Assembly (NCBI RefSeq): GCF_009905545.1
Contig: NZ_JAAALB010000022.1
Span: forward strand, 29,742 to 93,741
Direction of reading: 5' to 3'
Length of the DNA stretch: 64,000 bases
Origin: Cellulophaga sp. BC115SP
GTDB taxonomy: Bacteria; Bacteroidota; Bacteroidia; Cytophagales; Spirosomataceae
Shown here piece after piece: positions 1-9,638 of the stretch. The first letter of the stretch is position 1. Every line of letters begins with the position of its first letter. The translations under genes and the position numbers were made by a program. The notes below the pieces were generated by a model. It was not told the DNA's origin, did no database searches, and saw only the letters and a program-made list of their open reading frames with translations.

Positions 1-461
1 ATATTTTTCCGAATGATAGGTAAATTAGGATACAGTAAATATTGTAAACCGACCTCTACAAGCTTGTCGGCACTAATTAACTTAATAATAGCACCTTTGC
101 CTTGTTTTGTATCAGTCACAGGAAGAATCTCTAACAAAGTCCATAAATCAGACCCTGTGTAAAGTTTGTGATTCAACTCAAAACTGAATTCGGGATTGAT
201 ATTTTCAAAATAATTATACGCTCCACGCAAAGGTTTATATTCTGTTGTGCCGACAGAATTTGTTCCTTGAGGTAAATGAATTGTTCGTTTGACTATGCCA
301 TTGTTCAAAACTAGCTCTGTTTGATTCCAGTGAGCATAAGTAGTTTGCGAGAAAATTCTATGAGAAATTGATACGCCTCCGAGAATTATGAAAAAAAGGA
401 TAATATTTCTCTTTTTCCAACAAAGAAATTGAATACGGGTTTGAATAAAGACTGCGAACAT
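1..461 (-). CDS. Partial secreted protein, N-terminal end; possibly a glycoside hydrolase
   Basis: Reading the minus strand from an ATG at 459-461 gives about 153 codons open to the left window edge, so the gene is cut off and its C-terminal part is missing. The start is followed by a basic stretch (WKKR) and a hydrophobic segment ending near SQ, which looks like a secretion signal. The visible mature part (TTYAHWNQTELVLNNG, later ISADKLVEVGLQYLLYPNLP) resembles the N-terminal beta-sandwich region of alpha-galactosidase-like enzymes. That resemblance is from memory of the family and is weak; catalytic residues would lie outside the window. The reading frame itself is well supported by its length and normal composition. 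Confidence 0.5.
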   Translation of the reverse strand, partial: MFAVFIQTRIQFLCWKKRNIILFFIILGGVSISHRIFSQTTYAHWNQTELVLNNGIVKRTIHLPQGTNSVGTTEYKPLRGAYNYFENINPEFSFELNHKLYTGSDLWTLLEILPVTDTKQGKGAIIKLISADKLVEVGLQYLLYPNLPIIRKN

Positions 462-888
462 TTGTGAATATATAAAGATAAAAATTGAGTGTAGAGTAAG
501 TTAGTCAATCCTAGTGCTATTTCTATCATTGGACCTGTTTAAACTTTCTTAAAATTGCTTGCGTCAGCAATGAATTTATACTGTTTGAGCGAAGCGAGTT
601 TATAAATTCTTGAATTTTTTGCGGCCGCCGCTGCGGTTACTTTTTGTTTCAAGACAAAAAGTAAGGCTAATAATTAATCAATAAAACTGTTTTTTAAAAG
701 CTTAAACAGCTTCATTGTTAAAGGGTTAGATACGCCAATGATAACATAATTTCAATTTATCTTCAGGATAACAAACAAAAAACATCCGTTAAAACATAAA
801 GAATTTAACGGATATTCAATTAATCTTTTAAATATAAATCGTTAATTATAAGAACTTTACACTCAAAATCACAACTCATCATTCACAC
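462..888. other. Intergenic stretch without a gene
   Basis: No convincing reading frame on either strand. The stretch is AT-rich except for a GC-rich spot near 620-636 next to the hairpin at 639-662. The two flanking genes are both on the minus strand, so 462-888 should contain the promoter of the left-edge gene; I do not see a clear TAnnTTTG element. Confidence 0.5.
639..662. terminator. Hairpin, 9 bp stem with 6 nt loop
   Basis: ACTTTTTGT and ACAAAAAGT pair perfectly around the loop TTCAAG. It lies between two minus-strand genes and follows a GC-rich patch. It may be a rho-independent terminator or a dispersed repeat; the lack of a GC-rich stem makes a strong terminator doubtful. Confidence 0.35.
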
Positions 889-2754
889 CTACCAACCTAT
901 ACCATAATCTTCGCCATGATTACTTGAGCCTCCCCAGAAACTTTTATGTTTCCAGTCGAAATAAATGGCATTGATAGGACCACTCGTGCGCTCTTGGTAA
1001 TTGATTTTATAGCCCATTCGTCCTAAGTCTTTGCGAGTCCAGCTTGGAGTTGCTTCATTGAGCGTCAAGCCTCCGTTGATACGTTCATGTTTCCCAAAAC
1101 TAGAATACATCTGTAGAGTTTTAAAACTAGGCGCTTCACAAGCCTCCTGAACGGTCATATCAAATTCTGCCATATTCAAGAAAAACTGTAATAACAACTG
1201 ATCTTGTTCATCACCCGCTTGTTTGGCAAATGACAGATAGGGCTTCCCGTCTTTCAAAGCCATACTTGGCGTCAAAGTCACGCGAGGACGCTTGCCAGGC
1301 TCAACCACATTAAAGGGATTTTCCTTCGGGTCTAGCACGAATGCCTGCATACGTTGACTCATACCAACACCTGTATTACCCGCAATACACGCAGGAACCC
1401 ATCCCCCACTTGGCGTCATCGAAATTACCCAACCTTCTTCATCAGCTGCTTCTACAGATGTTGTTCCAGCCGTAAAATCCTCCTCGAATTGGGTATTATA
1501 AACGGCATTATTTTTAGGAGAAAAAGTGCTTGCTCCCATCCAAGTTTTCAAAATATCCTGATAAGGATTAATCTTCCCTTCAAATGGATAGGGATCGCCA
1601 GGACCAATTTTAGGGTCATTGGCTTCTGGATTGATAAGCTTACTACGCTCTTTGGCATATTCTTTCGAAAGCAAGCCTTTCATCGGTTCTTCGGGTGCAA
1701 AAGCTGGGTCGCCATAATAGAAATCACGGTCAGCAAAAGCCAAATTCATCGCCTGATACAAAGTATGAATATAGCGAGTGGAGTTATAGCCCATACTTTT
1801 CAAATCGAAGTTTTCTAGGATATTCAAGGTTTGAAGCATCGCTGGTCCTTGAGTCCATTGCTGTAATTTGTACACCTCAATACCTCTGTAGGTCGTCATG
1901 GTTGGTTCTTCGATTTTCACTTTCCAATTAGCCAAATCCTGTTCAGTAATCAAACCACCTTGCTCCTGACAACCTCTCACAAATTCTTTGGCTATTTCAC
2001 CCTTATAAAAAACATCATAGGCAGCATAAATGGCATCTTTACGAGATTTTCCCTTTGCCAGCGCCTGCTGTTCTGCCTTTACTAGTTTACCCAAAGTTTC
2101 AAGTAAATCCTTTTGTACAAATATTTCACCAGCTTCTGGAGCTTCATATTTTGAGCCCAAATGAGGTAAAAATACCTTTTTTGAATACGGCCATTGTTTG
2201 ATTTGCTCCTTCGCTTTTTCGATTGAATTGGCAGTTTGTGCTTCAATTGGGTACCCTTCTGCCATTTGCATAGCTGGTGCCAATACTTCCTTGAGCGACA
2301 TCGTACCATATTCTGCCAAGATGGTCATCAATCCTCCAGGCGTGCCAGGCGTAACTGCTGCCAAAGGACCAAATTCAGGCGGATATTTCATGCCCTTATT
2401 TTTGAAAAAATCAGCAGTTGCTCCTGTCGGTGCTACTCCAAGCGCATTGATGGCAATGACTTTTTTAGTTTTAGGATTGTATATCAAGGCTTGTGTTTCG
2501 CCACCCCAGCTCAGTACATCCCACATGGTACAAGTAGCGGCGAGCATGGCACAAGCAGCATCAATGGCATTTCCACCTTTCGAAAAAGTCATGGCTCCTG
2601 CGGTGGCGGCGAGGGGTTTTCCTGTAACTGCCATCCAATGTTTTCCGTGTAATGGAGGTTTTTGTGTAAGTACAGGAAGATTATTAAAGGCTTGTCCGAA
2701 GGATTTGGTACAAAGCAACATGATAGCGATTCCAATTCGTAAAGTATTTTTCAT
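889..2754 (-). CDS. ggt: Gamma-glutamyltransferase (glutathione hydrolase), secreted
   Basis: This 621 aa protein belongs to the gamma-glutamyltranspeptidase family (N-terminal nucleophile hydrolases), which cleave the gamma-glutamyl bond of glutathione and related peptides outside the cytoplasm. Residues 1-21 form a signal peptide ending at FGQ. The family start motif VTGKPLAATAG (about 43-53) and GGNAIDAACAM (about 60-70) are present. The autoprocessing site AGTTSVEAAD places the predicted nucleophile at Thr431, where the precursor would split into large and small subunits. A late SGGW/GNTGVGMSQRMQAF region follows. Length is normal to slightly long for the family. The gene is transcribed alone; the gap to its divergent neighbour is about 200 bp. 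Confidence 0.93.
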   Translation of the reverse strand: MKNTLRIGIAIMLLCTKSFGQAFNNLPVLTQKPPLHGKHWMAVTGKPLAATAGAMTFSKGGNAIDAACAMLAATCTMWDVLSWGGETQALIYNPKTKKVIAINALGVAPTGATADFFKNKGMKYPPEFGPLAAVTPGTPGGLMTILAEYGTMSLKEVLAPAMQMAEGYPIEAQTANSIEKAKEQIKQWPYSKKVFLPHLGSKYEAPEAGEIFVQKDLLETLGKLVKAEQQALAKGKSRKDAIYAAYDVFYKGEIAKEFVRGCQEQGGLITEQDLANWKVKIEEPTMTTYRGIEVYKLQQWTQGPAMLQTLNILENFDLKSMGYNSTRYIHTLYQAMNLAFADRDFYYGDPAFAPEEPMKGLLSKEYAKERSKLINPEANDPKIGPGDPYPFEGKINPYQDILKTWMGASTFSPKNNAVYNTQFEEDFTAGTTSVEAADEEGWVISMTPSGGWVPACIAGNTGVGMSQRMQAFVLDPKENPFNVVEPGKRPRVTLTPSMALKDGKPYLSFAKQAGDEQDQLLLQFFLNMAEFDMTVQEACEAPSFKTLQMYSSFGKHERINGGLTLNEATPSWTRKDLGRMGYKINYQERTSGPINAIYFDWKHKSFWGGSSNHGEDYGIGW

Positions 2755-2961
2755 GAAAAATGTGTTTTGTTGATTGTCTATTAAAAATAATCGCTGACTA
2801 AAAAGAAGACAAACAAATTCTGCTTTTTACGACAAATAACAGGCTTTGAGGGACTAAAGCAATCATAAAGGGTTCACCCTTCAGAAAGTGACACCTATAA
2901 TTATAAAGTGGAACATCATCAGCGAAAAAATTGATTTCCTTTACAGAAAACAACTCAAGAT

Positions 2962-3894
2962 ATGATACTCAAAAACTTTTACCTCTTATTGCCTTTCTTA
3001 TCGAGCATTCTTTCAGTTATGTCTCAAACTCCTGCACCACATGTTTCATCTGGCAAAATTGTTCGGATAGAGAATTTCTCTTCTAAATTCATTTCCTCTC
3101 GAAATATAGATATATGGCTTCCAGAGGGTTATAGTAGTCAAAAAAAGTATGCTGTGCTCTATATGCACGATGGTCAAATGTTGTTTGACAGTACCACTAC
3201 TTGGAATAAGCAGGATTGGCAGGCGGATGACGTAGCCACAAAGTTGATGAATGCTCATAAAACCAAAGATTTTATTATAGTTGGAATCTGGAATGGCGGC
3301 GCAACACGCCATCCTGATTATTTTCCTCAAAAGCCTTACGAATCACTCAGCCCAAATCAGAAAGTTTTTGTCACCAACGAACTAAAGAAAATAGGAAGAA
3401 CAGAGGAAAACTTTCAGCCAGTTTCTGACAATTATTTAAGATTTTTGGTCAAAGAATTAAAACCTTATATTGACCAGCACTTTTCGGTAAAAAAAGACCG
3501 TGCTAACACCTTTATCGCTGGCAGTAGCATGGGCGGGCTGATTTCGATGTATGCGATTTGTGAATACCCCGAGATTTTTGGGGGTGCGGCTTGTCTTTCT
3601 ACCCATTGGATTGGTATCTTCTCGGACACCAATAATCCAATTCCTGAGGCATTTTTGAAATATATGGATTCTCACCTTCCTCAGCCTCAAACGCACAAAA
3701 TCTATTTTGATTTTGGGACAGCAACGCTAGATGCTTTTTATCCTAAACATCAAGCCAAGGTCGATGAGTTGATGCGAAAAAAAGGATTTACCTCAAATAA
3801 CTGGGAAACTCTCCAATTTGAAGGCGAAGATCATAGCGAAAAAGCTTGGGCCAAAAGACTCCATTTGCCTTTTGAGTTTTTATTAAAAAAGTAA
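2962..3894 (+). CDS. Secreted esterase, alpha/beta-hydrolase fold (Esterase family, Fes/EstD-like)
   Basis: The 310 aa protein has a signal peptide (about 1-21, ending VMSQ). It matches the putative-esterase family (PF00756), which hydrolyses carboxylic esters such as acyl sugars or siderophore esters. The fold markers are seen in order: DIWLPEGYSSQKKYAVLYMHDGQ (about 50-72), the nucleophile elbow GSSMGG with Ser189, and a C-terminal GEDHSEKAW supplying the likely catalytic His. The stretch between the elbow and the His contains the candidate acid. Substrate cannot be told from sequence. It is divergent from ggt and ends 111 bp before the next gene. Start choice rests on the signal peptide. 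Confidence 0.85.
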   Translation: MILKNFYLLLPFLSSILSVMSQTPAPHVSSGKIVRIENFSSKFISSRNIDIWLPEGYSSQKKYAVLYMHDGQMLFDSTTTWNKQDWQADDVATKLMNAHKTKDFIIVGIWNGGATRHPDYFPQKPYESLSPNQKVFVTNELKKIGRTEENFQPVSDNYLRFLVKELKPYIDQHFSVKKDRANTFIAGSSMGGLISMYAICEYPEIFGGAACLSTHWIGIFSDTNNPIPEAFLKYMDSHLPQPQTHKIYFDFGTATLDAFYPKHQAKVDELMRKKGFTSNNWETLQFEGEDHSEKAWAKRLHLPFEFLLKK

Positions 3895-4047
3895 ATGTCT
3901 TCAGCATATAAAGTATCTGAAATTAAAAAGCGCAGAGATGAGAGATTAAATTATTTTTGTTTTTTTCAATTTGTCATGCAACCCTTCTTATAACCACTTA
4001 CGTCTGTGTTGTTGAAAAGGCGATTATGTGATGCTTTTTATGACCAC

Positions 4048-5256
4048 ATGACAACATTTAACTTACATATTTCTATACTCCCATGTCGAATACTTGCTGG
4101 TATTCTGAGCGCTGTCGTATTGCAAAGCTGTGATACCGTAGTGGAGGCGACAATGCCAGTTTCGTCTTCAGGTATTCCTCAAGCAAGTACAGAAGTATTC
4201 AAGCAAAAATATCCAGAGGTTGGCTCCTTTATATTTGAACCTCTCGAAAAAGATAAAACTTGGCAAACGGAATTCGTGACTACCGTCGGCAAAGTTTTTT
4301 GTTTGGTAGATTATCAAGGAGAAATCATCGATGCAAATAATTTGGTGGGCATTCCCAAAACTCTCCCCGAAGCCATTAAACAGCATTTTAATAGTCAATA
4401 TCCTTCAGCAGAAATCCTTGCCGTGTATGATTTGATGAAATCCACTACGCTTACGGAGGGATATAAACTGGTTATTAAAACCGCCAACAATACAACTTTG
4501 CATTTGTATTATGACTCGGCAAATGCTTTTGTTAGAGCGCAAACTCTTTCAAGCGAAAAAGCATTATCTATTATTTTTACCAGTACAGACCAAATCAACT
4601 ATGACACACAGGTACCAGTTGTTGTGAAGCAATTTGTTAGTAATAATCAGCTCAAAAATGCAAGTATGGTAATTTATCAGTTATCAGATAAATCCTATAA
4701 GTTGTTTGTTAATTTTAGAGAATTATCCAATGGTGCTTTACAAACTTTTGAAATAGTACTTTCAGAAACAGGTCAAGTGCTAGAATGGGTCTCTTCTATC
4801 GAAAATAATTATGCGTATAAAGTATTAAACTCTTCAAATGTTTCTTCGAAAACGAAGAGCTATTTGCAAGCTAATTTTTCCAATTGGCAATTTGATTACG
4901 GTATTGTAAAAACCATTTTTGGACAAAATAAAACCAATTTTGTAGCACTAAAAACAGGACAAGAAGATAGTTATATCATTACTGAAGAACAAACTAACGA
5001 GCACAATCTAACAATTATACACGCACAAGTTTTAGCCGAAAACAAGTTACCAGATGCTATCAAAAGTACACTGAGCTCGACTTTCCCCAATTGGATTTTT
5101 GTTAATGCCCGCATGGTCTATCAACCATCTGATCCAAATAATGCCGCTGCTACAGAACCTGATCACTTTCAAGTTGAAATAAAACAGGGAGCTGTCAGAT
5201 ATTCCGTACGTTTGGCGGCCGATGGAAAAATTATTTATCAGTATCAAATACAATAA
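4048..5256 (+). CDS. PepSY-like periplasmic lipoprotein
   Basis: I place the start at 4048 because the segment from there gives a compact lipoprotein signal (LAGILSAVVLQSC, lipid-modified Cys about residue 28). An upstream in-frame ATG at 4006 would only add a charged extension. The mature part has several repeats of about 70-80 aa in which a motif of the kind FKQKYPEVG, HFNSQYPSAEI, LQANFSNWQFDYG or LSSTFPNWIFVNA precedes a beta-rich stretch. This pattern is typical of Bacteroidota PepSY-like/BLIP-like (DUF2874-type) domains. Such proteins are exported but their function is mostly unknown. It lies just upstream of the ECF sigma gene (65 bp gap) and may share its transcript. Confidence 0.6.
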   Translation: MTTFNLHISILPCRILAGILSAVVLQSCDTVVEATMPVSSSGIPQASTEVFKQKYPEVGSFIFEPLEKDKTWQTEFVTTVGKVFCLVDYQGEIIDANNLVGIPKTLPEAIKQHFNSQYPSAEILAVYDLMKSTTLTEGYKLVIKTANNTTLHLYYDSANAFVRAQTLSSEKALSIIFTSTDQINYDTQVPVVVKQFVSNNQLKNASMVIYQLSDKSYKLFVNFRELSNGALQTFEIVLSETGQVLEWVSSIENNYAYKVLNSSNVSSKTKSYLQANFSNWQFDYGIVKTIFGQNKTNFVALKTGQEDSYIITEEQTNEHNLTIIHAQVLAENKLPDAIKSTLSSTFPNWIFVNARMVYQPSDPNNAAATEPDHFQVEIKQGAVRYSVRLAADGKIIYQYQIQ

Positions 5257-5321
5257 ATCGTACTATCTAGCCTAAAAAATTCAAACATCGCTTCATGATT
5301 TCTGAATATTAAGACTTATAA

Positions 5322-5867
5322 ATGCCTCAAAACGAAAAAGATTTAGTGATTGCTTGCAAACGCAACAACCCCAAAGCACAAACCGACTTTTATAATTTAT
5401 ACAAAGGTCGACTTTTGGGGGTATGTAGGCGTTATGCACGTACTGTGAGCGAAGCCGAGGACATTTTTCAGGAAGCTTTTATTAAAATTTTCAAAAATAT
5501 TCATACGCTCGAAAACATAGACTCTATCAACTCTTGGGTAAAATCAACCGTTATTCGAACTGCCATTGACCATTACCGACACGCCGTTCATGAACGTTCC
5601 CTCGTAGGATACGAGTTGATTGCCGAAGTGACCGAAAATGAGGAAGATTTGTTCTCCAACCTTGCTAGAGATCAGATTTTACAAATTATCAATGCTTTAC
5701 CCGATGGTTACAGGCTTGTGGTAAACTTATATTTGATAGATGGCTACAATCATTTGGAAATTGCCGAGATGTTGAATATCACCGAGGGAACCTCAAAGTC
5801 GCAATTATCAAGGGCTCGCAATTTATTAAAAAGAGAACTTTTAAAAATTGGCTATCAGAAAGCTTAA
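5322..5867 (+). CDS. ECF-type RNA polymerase sigma factor
   Basis: The 181 aa protein has the two-domain layout of extracytoplasmic-function sigma factors. Region 2 spans about residues 20-90, with AEDIFQEAFIKIFKN and a DHYRH tail. Region 4 spans about 125-175, with LPDGYRLVVNLYLIDGYNHLEIAEMLN forming the helix-turn-helix and TSKSQLSRARNLLKREL the recognition part. It directs RNA polymerase to a small set of promoters. The next gene, 44 bp downstream, codes for a one-pass membrane protein that is a plausible cognate regulator or target, as is common in Bacteroidota. No autoregulatory promoter could be identified by eye. Confidence 0.9.
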   Translation: MPQNEKDLVIACKRNNPKAQTDFYNLYKGRLLGVCRRYARTVSEAEDIFQEAFIKIFKNIHTLENIDSINSWVKSTVIRTAIDHYRHAVHERSLVGYELIAEVTENEEDLFSNLARDQILQIINALPDGYRLVVNLYLIDGYNHLEIAEMLNITEGTSKSQLSRARNLLKRELLKIGYQKA

Positions 5868-5911
5868 CAACTACATATCAATCAGTTAATGCAATACAAA
5901 AGGATATAGAA

Positions 5912-7192
5912 ATGCAAAATCCAGAAGAAGATAAACTCAAACGCTTGCTCCAAGATACCTTCTCGGATTATGAGCCTGAGCCGTCCGAACAAACTTGGGA
6001 ATACATAGATGCATCCATTCATCCACATCAGCCATTTGCTGCTAAGTTTGCTAAAAGACTGGCAGTAGCAGCCATTGCGTTGTTACTCTTGATAAGCACT
6101 GGCGTTATTTTTATGCTTAAACGGAATTCTCAAAAAAGTGATTTTCAAGTCAGTCTTTTAGAAAAAAATAAAGACTATACAGAACACAAAAAATCTTCTT
6201 TAGCAACAACTAGAGAGGTCGCTATCTTCAAAAAAGAAAGTCAAAATAGTCATTCGATACCAAGTATAAATAATCCTGTATTTGAGAGTTCTTCTTATTC
6301 GCATCATCAAAAAAAGGTTTCAACAAAACAACTCATTCAGGCACAAACTTCAAGAACCGAAGGAGATAATAATACTGATTCTGGCTTACTTTCATCACCA
6401 TCGGCAAGTACAGAAGCGCTTAACAATCTTACCATCAAAAATCATTTTTCAGCGTCTATTGAAACGCCTGAATTGGGAATCAAAATTGATAAAATCGAGT
6501 CTCTAAAAAGCAAAAATATTTTGGTTAACCAGCCTAGGGTTGAATTACCAATTTTTGCCAATATTATTTTAGGTAAACCTCGAAAACCAGTGTTAAAATC
6601 TGCCTATTTGAGTATGAGTATTACTCCTTTACAGACCTATCGAATATTGAAAATAGACAATCCTGAAATAGTAAGTTTACAAAGAAATAAGTTACTCGAC
6701 CCCGAACGAAACGGTTTTGAAGCCACCATAGGAATTACTAAACCCATCAGTAATTCTTGGAATTTTAGAGGAGGCATTTCGTTCTTAAAAATGCGACAAT
6801 GGGCTGAATATAAAATAAATACAGATAAATATTTGGTAAAAAACACCAACCAAGGCACGATTGAGCAAATCACTCAAAATAAAGTAGAAAGTGAAAATCT
6901 GGAGATGTTTGGGCTTCATGCCGACATACAACGATTGTTGCACATTACTGGACGAAACCGCTATTTTTTGTCTACAGGTACTGATGTGATGTATCAGCAC
7001 ACCAATGGTCAACTCAATACTTTTCTGCAAGTTTCGGGTGGCGTGCAACATACAATTAATGCACATTGCTTTTTGACGCTAGAGCCGACAGCAAGCTACA
7101 TGCTCAATAATATCAACCACTCAAGTAATTTTATTCAAACAAGTGCGTACAACCTTGGACTTAAGATAGGGCTCAGTTATAAAATACAGTAA
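5912..7192 (+). CDS. Membrane protein, cytoplasmic N-terminus, one TM helix, barrel-like C-terminus
   Basis: The 426 aa protein begins with about 45 polar residues (DKLKRLLQDTFSDYEPEPSEQTWEYID). A single hydrophobic helix follows (about 50-70, LAVAAIALLLLISTGVIFML), then a Ser/Asn-rich linker, and from about 220 alternating beta strands resembling an outer-membrane barrel. This layout (short acidic N-terminus ending in W-x-x-ID, TM, low-complexity linker, barrel) is common immediately downstream of ECF sigma factors in this phylum. The N-terminal part may act like an anti-sigma segment; that is inference from position. It has no recognisable zinc-finger anti-sigma motif. Confidence 0.6.
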   Translation: MQNPEEDKLKRLLQDTFSDYEPEPSEQTWEYIDASIHPHQPFAAKFAKRLAVAAIALLLLISTGVIFMLKRNSQKSDFQVSLLEKNKDYTEHKKSSLATTREVAIFKKESQNSHSIPSINNPVFESSSYSHHQKKVSTKQLIQAQTSRTEGDNNTDSGLLSSPSASTEALNNLTIKNHFSASIETPELGIKIDKIESLKSKNILVNQPRVELPIFANIILGKPRKPVLKSAYLSMSITPLQTYRILKIDNPEIVSLQRNKLLDPERNGFEATIGITKPISNSWNFRGGISFLKMRQWAEYKINTDKYLVKNTNQGTIEQITQNKVESENLEMFGLHADIQRLLHITGRNRYFLSTGTDVMYQHTNGQLNTFLQVSGGVQHTINAHCFLTLEPTASYMLNNINHSSNFIQTSAYNLGLKIGLSYKIQ

Positions 7193-7328
7193 TTTTACCT
7201 GCTTCAGGCAATAAGCTTTATGCCCTAGGCTAAACTAAAAACTCACATTCTCAACATAGAGTTAATCCTTAAAACTTCATTCACTAAATCTATAGAGGCT
7301 TATTTAGGCATTTCAAACATTCCATTAT
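7193..7328. repeat. Degenerate third copy of the TTTATGC..TAGGCTAAA repeat
   Basis: Bases about 7201-7235 read AAGCTTTATGCCCTAGGCTAAA, resembling the core GGCTTTATGCTGTAGGCTAAAA of the two inverted-repeat copies at 9791-9961 and 11793-11962. The similarity fades after that, so this is a decayed or distant member. The gap otherwise holds only the leader of the T9SS cargo gene. Confidence 0.4.
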
Positions 7329-9638
7329 ATGAAAAAAATTACCTGTTTATTCGCTATTCTACTAGCGATGTGTGGCACAGCTTTTGGACAAACATCCCCG
7401 AAATTGCTATGGGAACGACAAGACCTTTACCTCGAAAATGACGTACCCTATACCCTATTAGATGTCACCGCCTCTGGCAAAACCATCGTGACAGTTTTAA
7501 GTGGTTTCACAGGGCAAACGATGGGATATCGGATATTTGATAAAGACGGAAATGAACTCAATTTTCCGTATGGAAAAGTACTTTCTAAGCTAAAAAGAGG
7601 CAATAGGGTCAGTTGGATTACCACGCAGGACAGTCTCCTGATTTTTGATAAAGAATTATCGCTAATAAAAGCAGTTAAACATTCTATGGCAAGCGTACTG
7701 GCTTCTACAGAAGTGACTGATGGGTTAGTTTTTTATGCTGAAAAAACGATTTACAAATACAATTTTGCGGGCGCTCTGCTTTGGCAATATAACGCTAATC
7801 AAAAAATCGAAGGTTTTGCTAATAGCAAACTCACGCTATTTAGACTTGAAGGAGGCGAATATCTCTATTTAGACAGCTTTGGTAAAGAAAAAGTAAAAGT
7901 CCCAACGATGGGTGCGAGCGGTGCAGGCTTTGGCGGTGGTGCCATGTCAGTCATTAAATCGCCAGATGCTGGCTTTTGGTTAATAGGAAGCAAAGAAGTT
8001 TATCGTTACGACTCCACAGGAATTCGGATAGGCTATGTGGATTTTGTGAAAGAAAAAATAGATTCAAATCCCTATTTCAGTCAAAAAGGTAGTATTGTCA
8101 CTTCTAATAATGAGGAAGTAAGCACCAATTCCATTGTGTTGGTTCATCAAAAACAGGATGGATTTTACCTCATCAAAATAGACAAATCTGGTCAATATCA
8201 AACTTTGAGTTTTAAAGATAGCAACTTGTATGGCGCTTACGAACCATCTACTTATCGAATTGATGACGATAGGGTGATGTTTCAAATCAACGGCAATTCA
8301 GGTGGAAAATTTATTGGATTTGGTAATTTCAAAGCTGCCAATGCCAATTGGGTTAAACAACTCACCAGCACGGATTATTTCTCTGGTTTTTCGGGCAATG
8401 TATTTTCTGTGTTAAAAGAAAAAACCAAAGTGAGCCCTATCGACAATCTGGCATTCAACGAGGTTATTGGCTATGATTTGGATGGTACCGTAAAATGGTC
8501 ATTTAAAGATGAGACCATTACCTATCCACAAGTTCTGGCTGATTTGATGTATATCAATCATGGGGCATTTTATTCAAAAATTCGATTGAGTGATGGTGGC
8601 TTAATTTGGAAAAAATCCAAACCTACCAATAGTCACAATGCGTATCATTTTTTTGTAAACGATAAAGAAGGCAATGACTATTGGATTTATTCGAAAGATT
8701 ATGGCGTAGAGACAAAGATTGACTTTATCTCAAAATCGACACTTGCAACTACATTATTCTTTGAGTATCCAAAGAACTATTATCCACTACGTTCGAACTA
8801 TTTCATCGATTCTCAAAACAAAACATTAACCACCATTACCTCTGGTGAGGATGACACTATCACCATGCACCGCTTACGAAAATACGCTACAAAATGCTTC
8901 TATCATGCCAACGCTTCCATCGATGTAAGTGGTGCAGCAGAAGTATGTTCGGGCACACAAGTTCAATTATCTGTAGTCCAACAAGATGGCTCCAGCTATC
9001 AATGGCAAAAAGATGGACAAAATATAGCCTCCGCCAATAGTAATATTTACAAGGTTGACCTTTCAGGCTCATATTCGGTCATTATCCAAGACCCTCTTTG
9101 TCAGAGCACATCTATTTCAAATCCTGTCAAAGTTACCATTAAGCCTACGCCTGAGGCAAGTATTACCACCGATATAAAGGGTACAGTCTATGAACCATTC
9201 AAGGTAAAAATGAATGCCAACACAGGAAGCGGATTAACCTATCAATGGTTGAGAAATGACTCATTAATAGTTAGTGCAAGCAGCTCCATATACGAAGCTC
9301 AAGTATCCGGAGAGTATCGTGTTAAGGTAACAAAAGAAGGCTGTAGTCAACTATCTTCACCTTTAAAAATAAGCATTGCTATTCCACTTGGAACAGAAGC
9401 GGATTTTGGATCTGAGCAGGTGAAAATCTACCCAAATCCCAGCTATGGAGACTTCACAGTTGTTCTACCAAACACCCTCAAAAATGCCGAGTTACAACTA
9501 TTTGATAGTATCGGACGCTCCTATCCCCTGACTTTCAACGATAACCAAATTCATACAGAAATGCTCAGCAGAGGTATGTATTTCTTGAAAATTATACAAG
9601 GAAACCGAACTATAACCCGCAAAGTAATGATTGAGTAA
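7329..9638 (+). CDS. Large secreted protein with T9SS type A sorting domain
   Basis: This 769 aa protein has a signal peptide (about 1-21, CGTAFGQ) and a C-terminal type IX secretion sorting domain of about 75 residues. The domain contains VKIYPNPSYGDFTVVLP, then LQLFDSIGRS, then GMYFLKIIQGNRTITRKVMIE. It is therefore exported by the T9SS and probably anchored on the cell surface. The first ~520 residues look like a beta-propeller or PQQ-like repeat region (repeated W/Y-rich strands), followed by two Ig-like domains (about 535-600 and 605-690). The second half of each Ig-like unit carries a YQWQKDGQ / YQWLRNDS motif typical of SprB-type repeats. No catalytic motif is visible. The adhesin or surface role is inference. 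Confidence 0.75.
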   Translation: MKKITCLFAILLAMCGTAFGQTSPKLLWERQDLYLENDVPYTLLDVTASGKTIVTVLSGFTGQTMGYRIFDKDGNELNFPYGKVLSKLKRGNRVSWITTQDSLLIFDKELSLIKAVKHSMASVLASTEVTDGLVFYAEKTIYKYNFAGALLWQYNANQKIEGFANSKLTLFRLEGGEYLYLDSFGKEKVKVPTMGASGAGFGGGAMSVIKSPDAGFWLIGSKEVYRYDSTGIRIGYVDFVKEKIDSNPYFSQKGSIVTSNNEEVSTNSIVLVHQKQDGFYLIKIDKSGQYQTLSFKDSNLYGAYEPSTYRIDDDRVMFQINGNSGGKFIGFGNFKAANANWVKQLTSTDYFSGFSGNVFSVLKEKTKVSPIDNLAFNEVIGYDLDGTVKWSFKDETITYPQVLADLMYINHGAFYSKIRLSDGGLIWKKSKPTNSHNAYHFFVNDKEGNDYWIYSKDYGVETKIDFISKSTLATTLFFEYPKNYYPLRSNYFIDSQNKTLTTITSGEDDTITMHRLRKYATKCFYHANASIDVSGAAEVCSGTQVQLSVVQQDGSSYQWQKDGQNIASANSNIYKVDLSGSYSVIIQDPLCQSTSISNPVKVTIKPTPEASITTDIKGTVYEPFKVKMNANTGSGLTYQWLRNDSLIVSASSSIYEAQVSGEYRVKVTKEGCSQLSSPLKISIAIPLGTEADFGSEQVKIYPNPSYGDFTVVLPNTLKNAELQLFDSIGRSYPLTFNDNQIHTEMLSRGMYFLKIIQGNRTITRKVMIE

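Noticed and set aside
2198..2773. Open frame of 191 codons opposite ggt
   Set aside because: Lies fully inside the well-supported gamma-glutamyltransferase gene and shows no family features.
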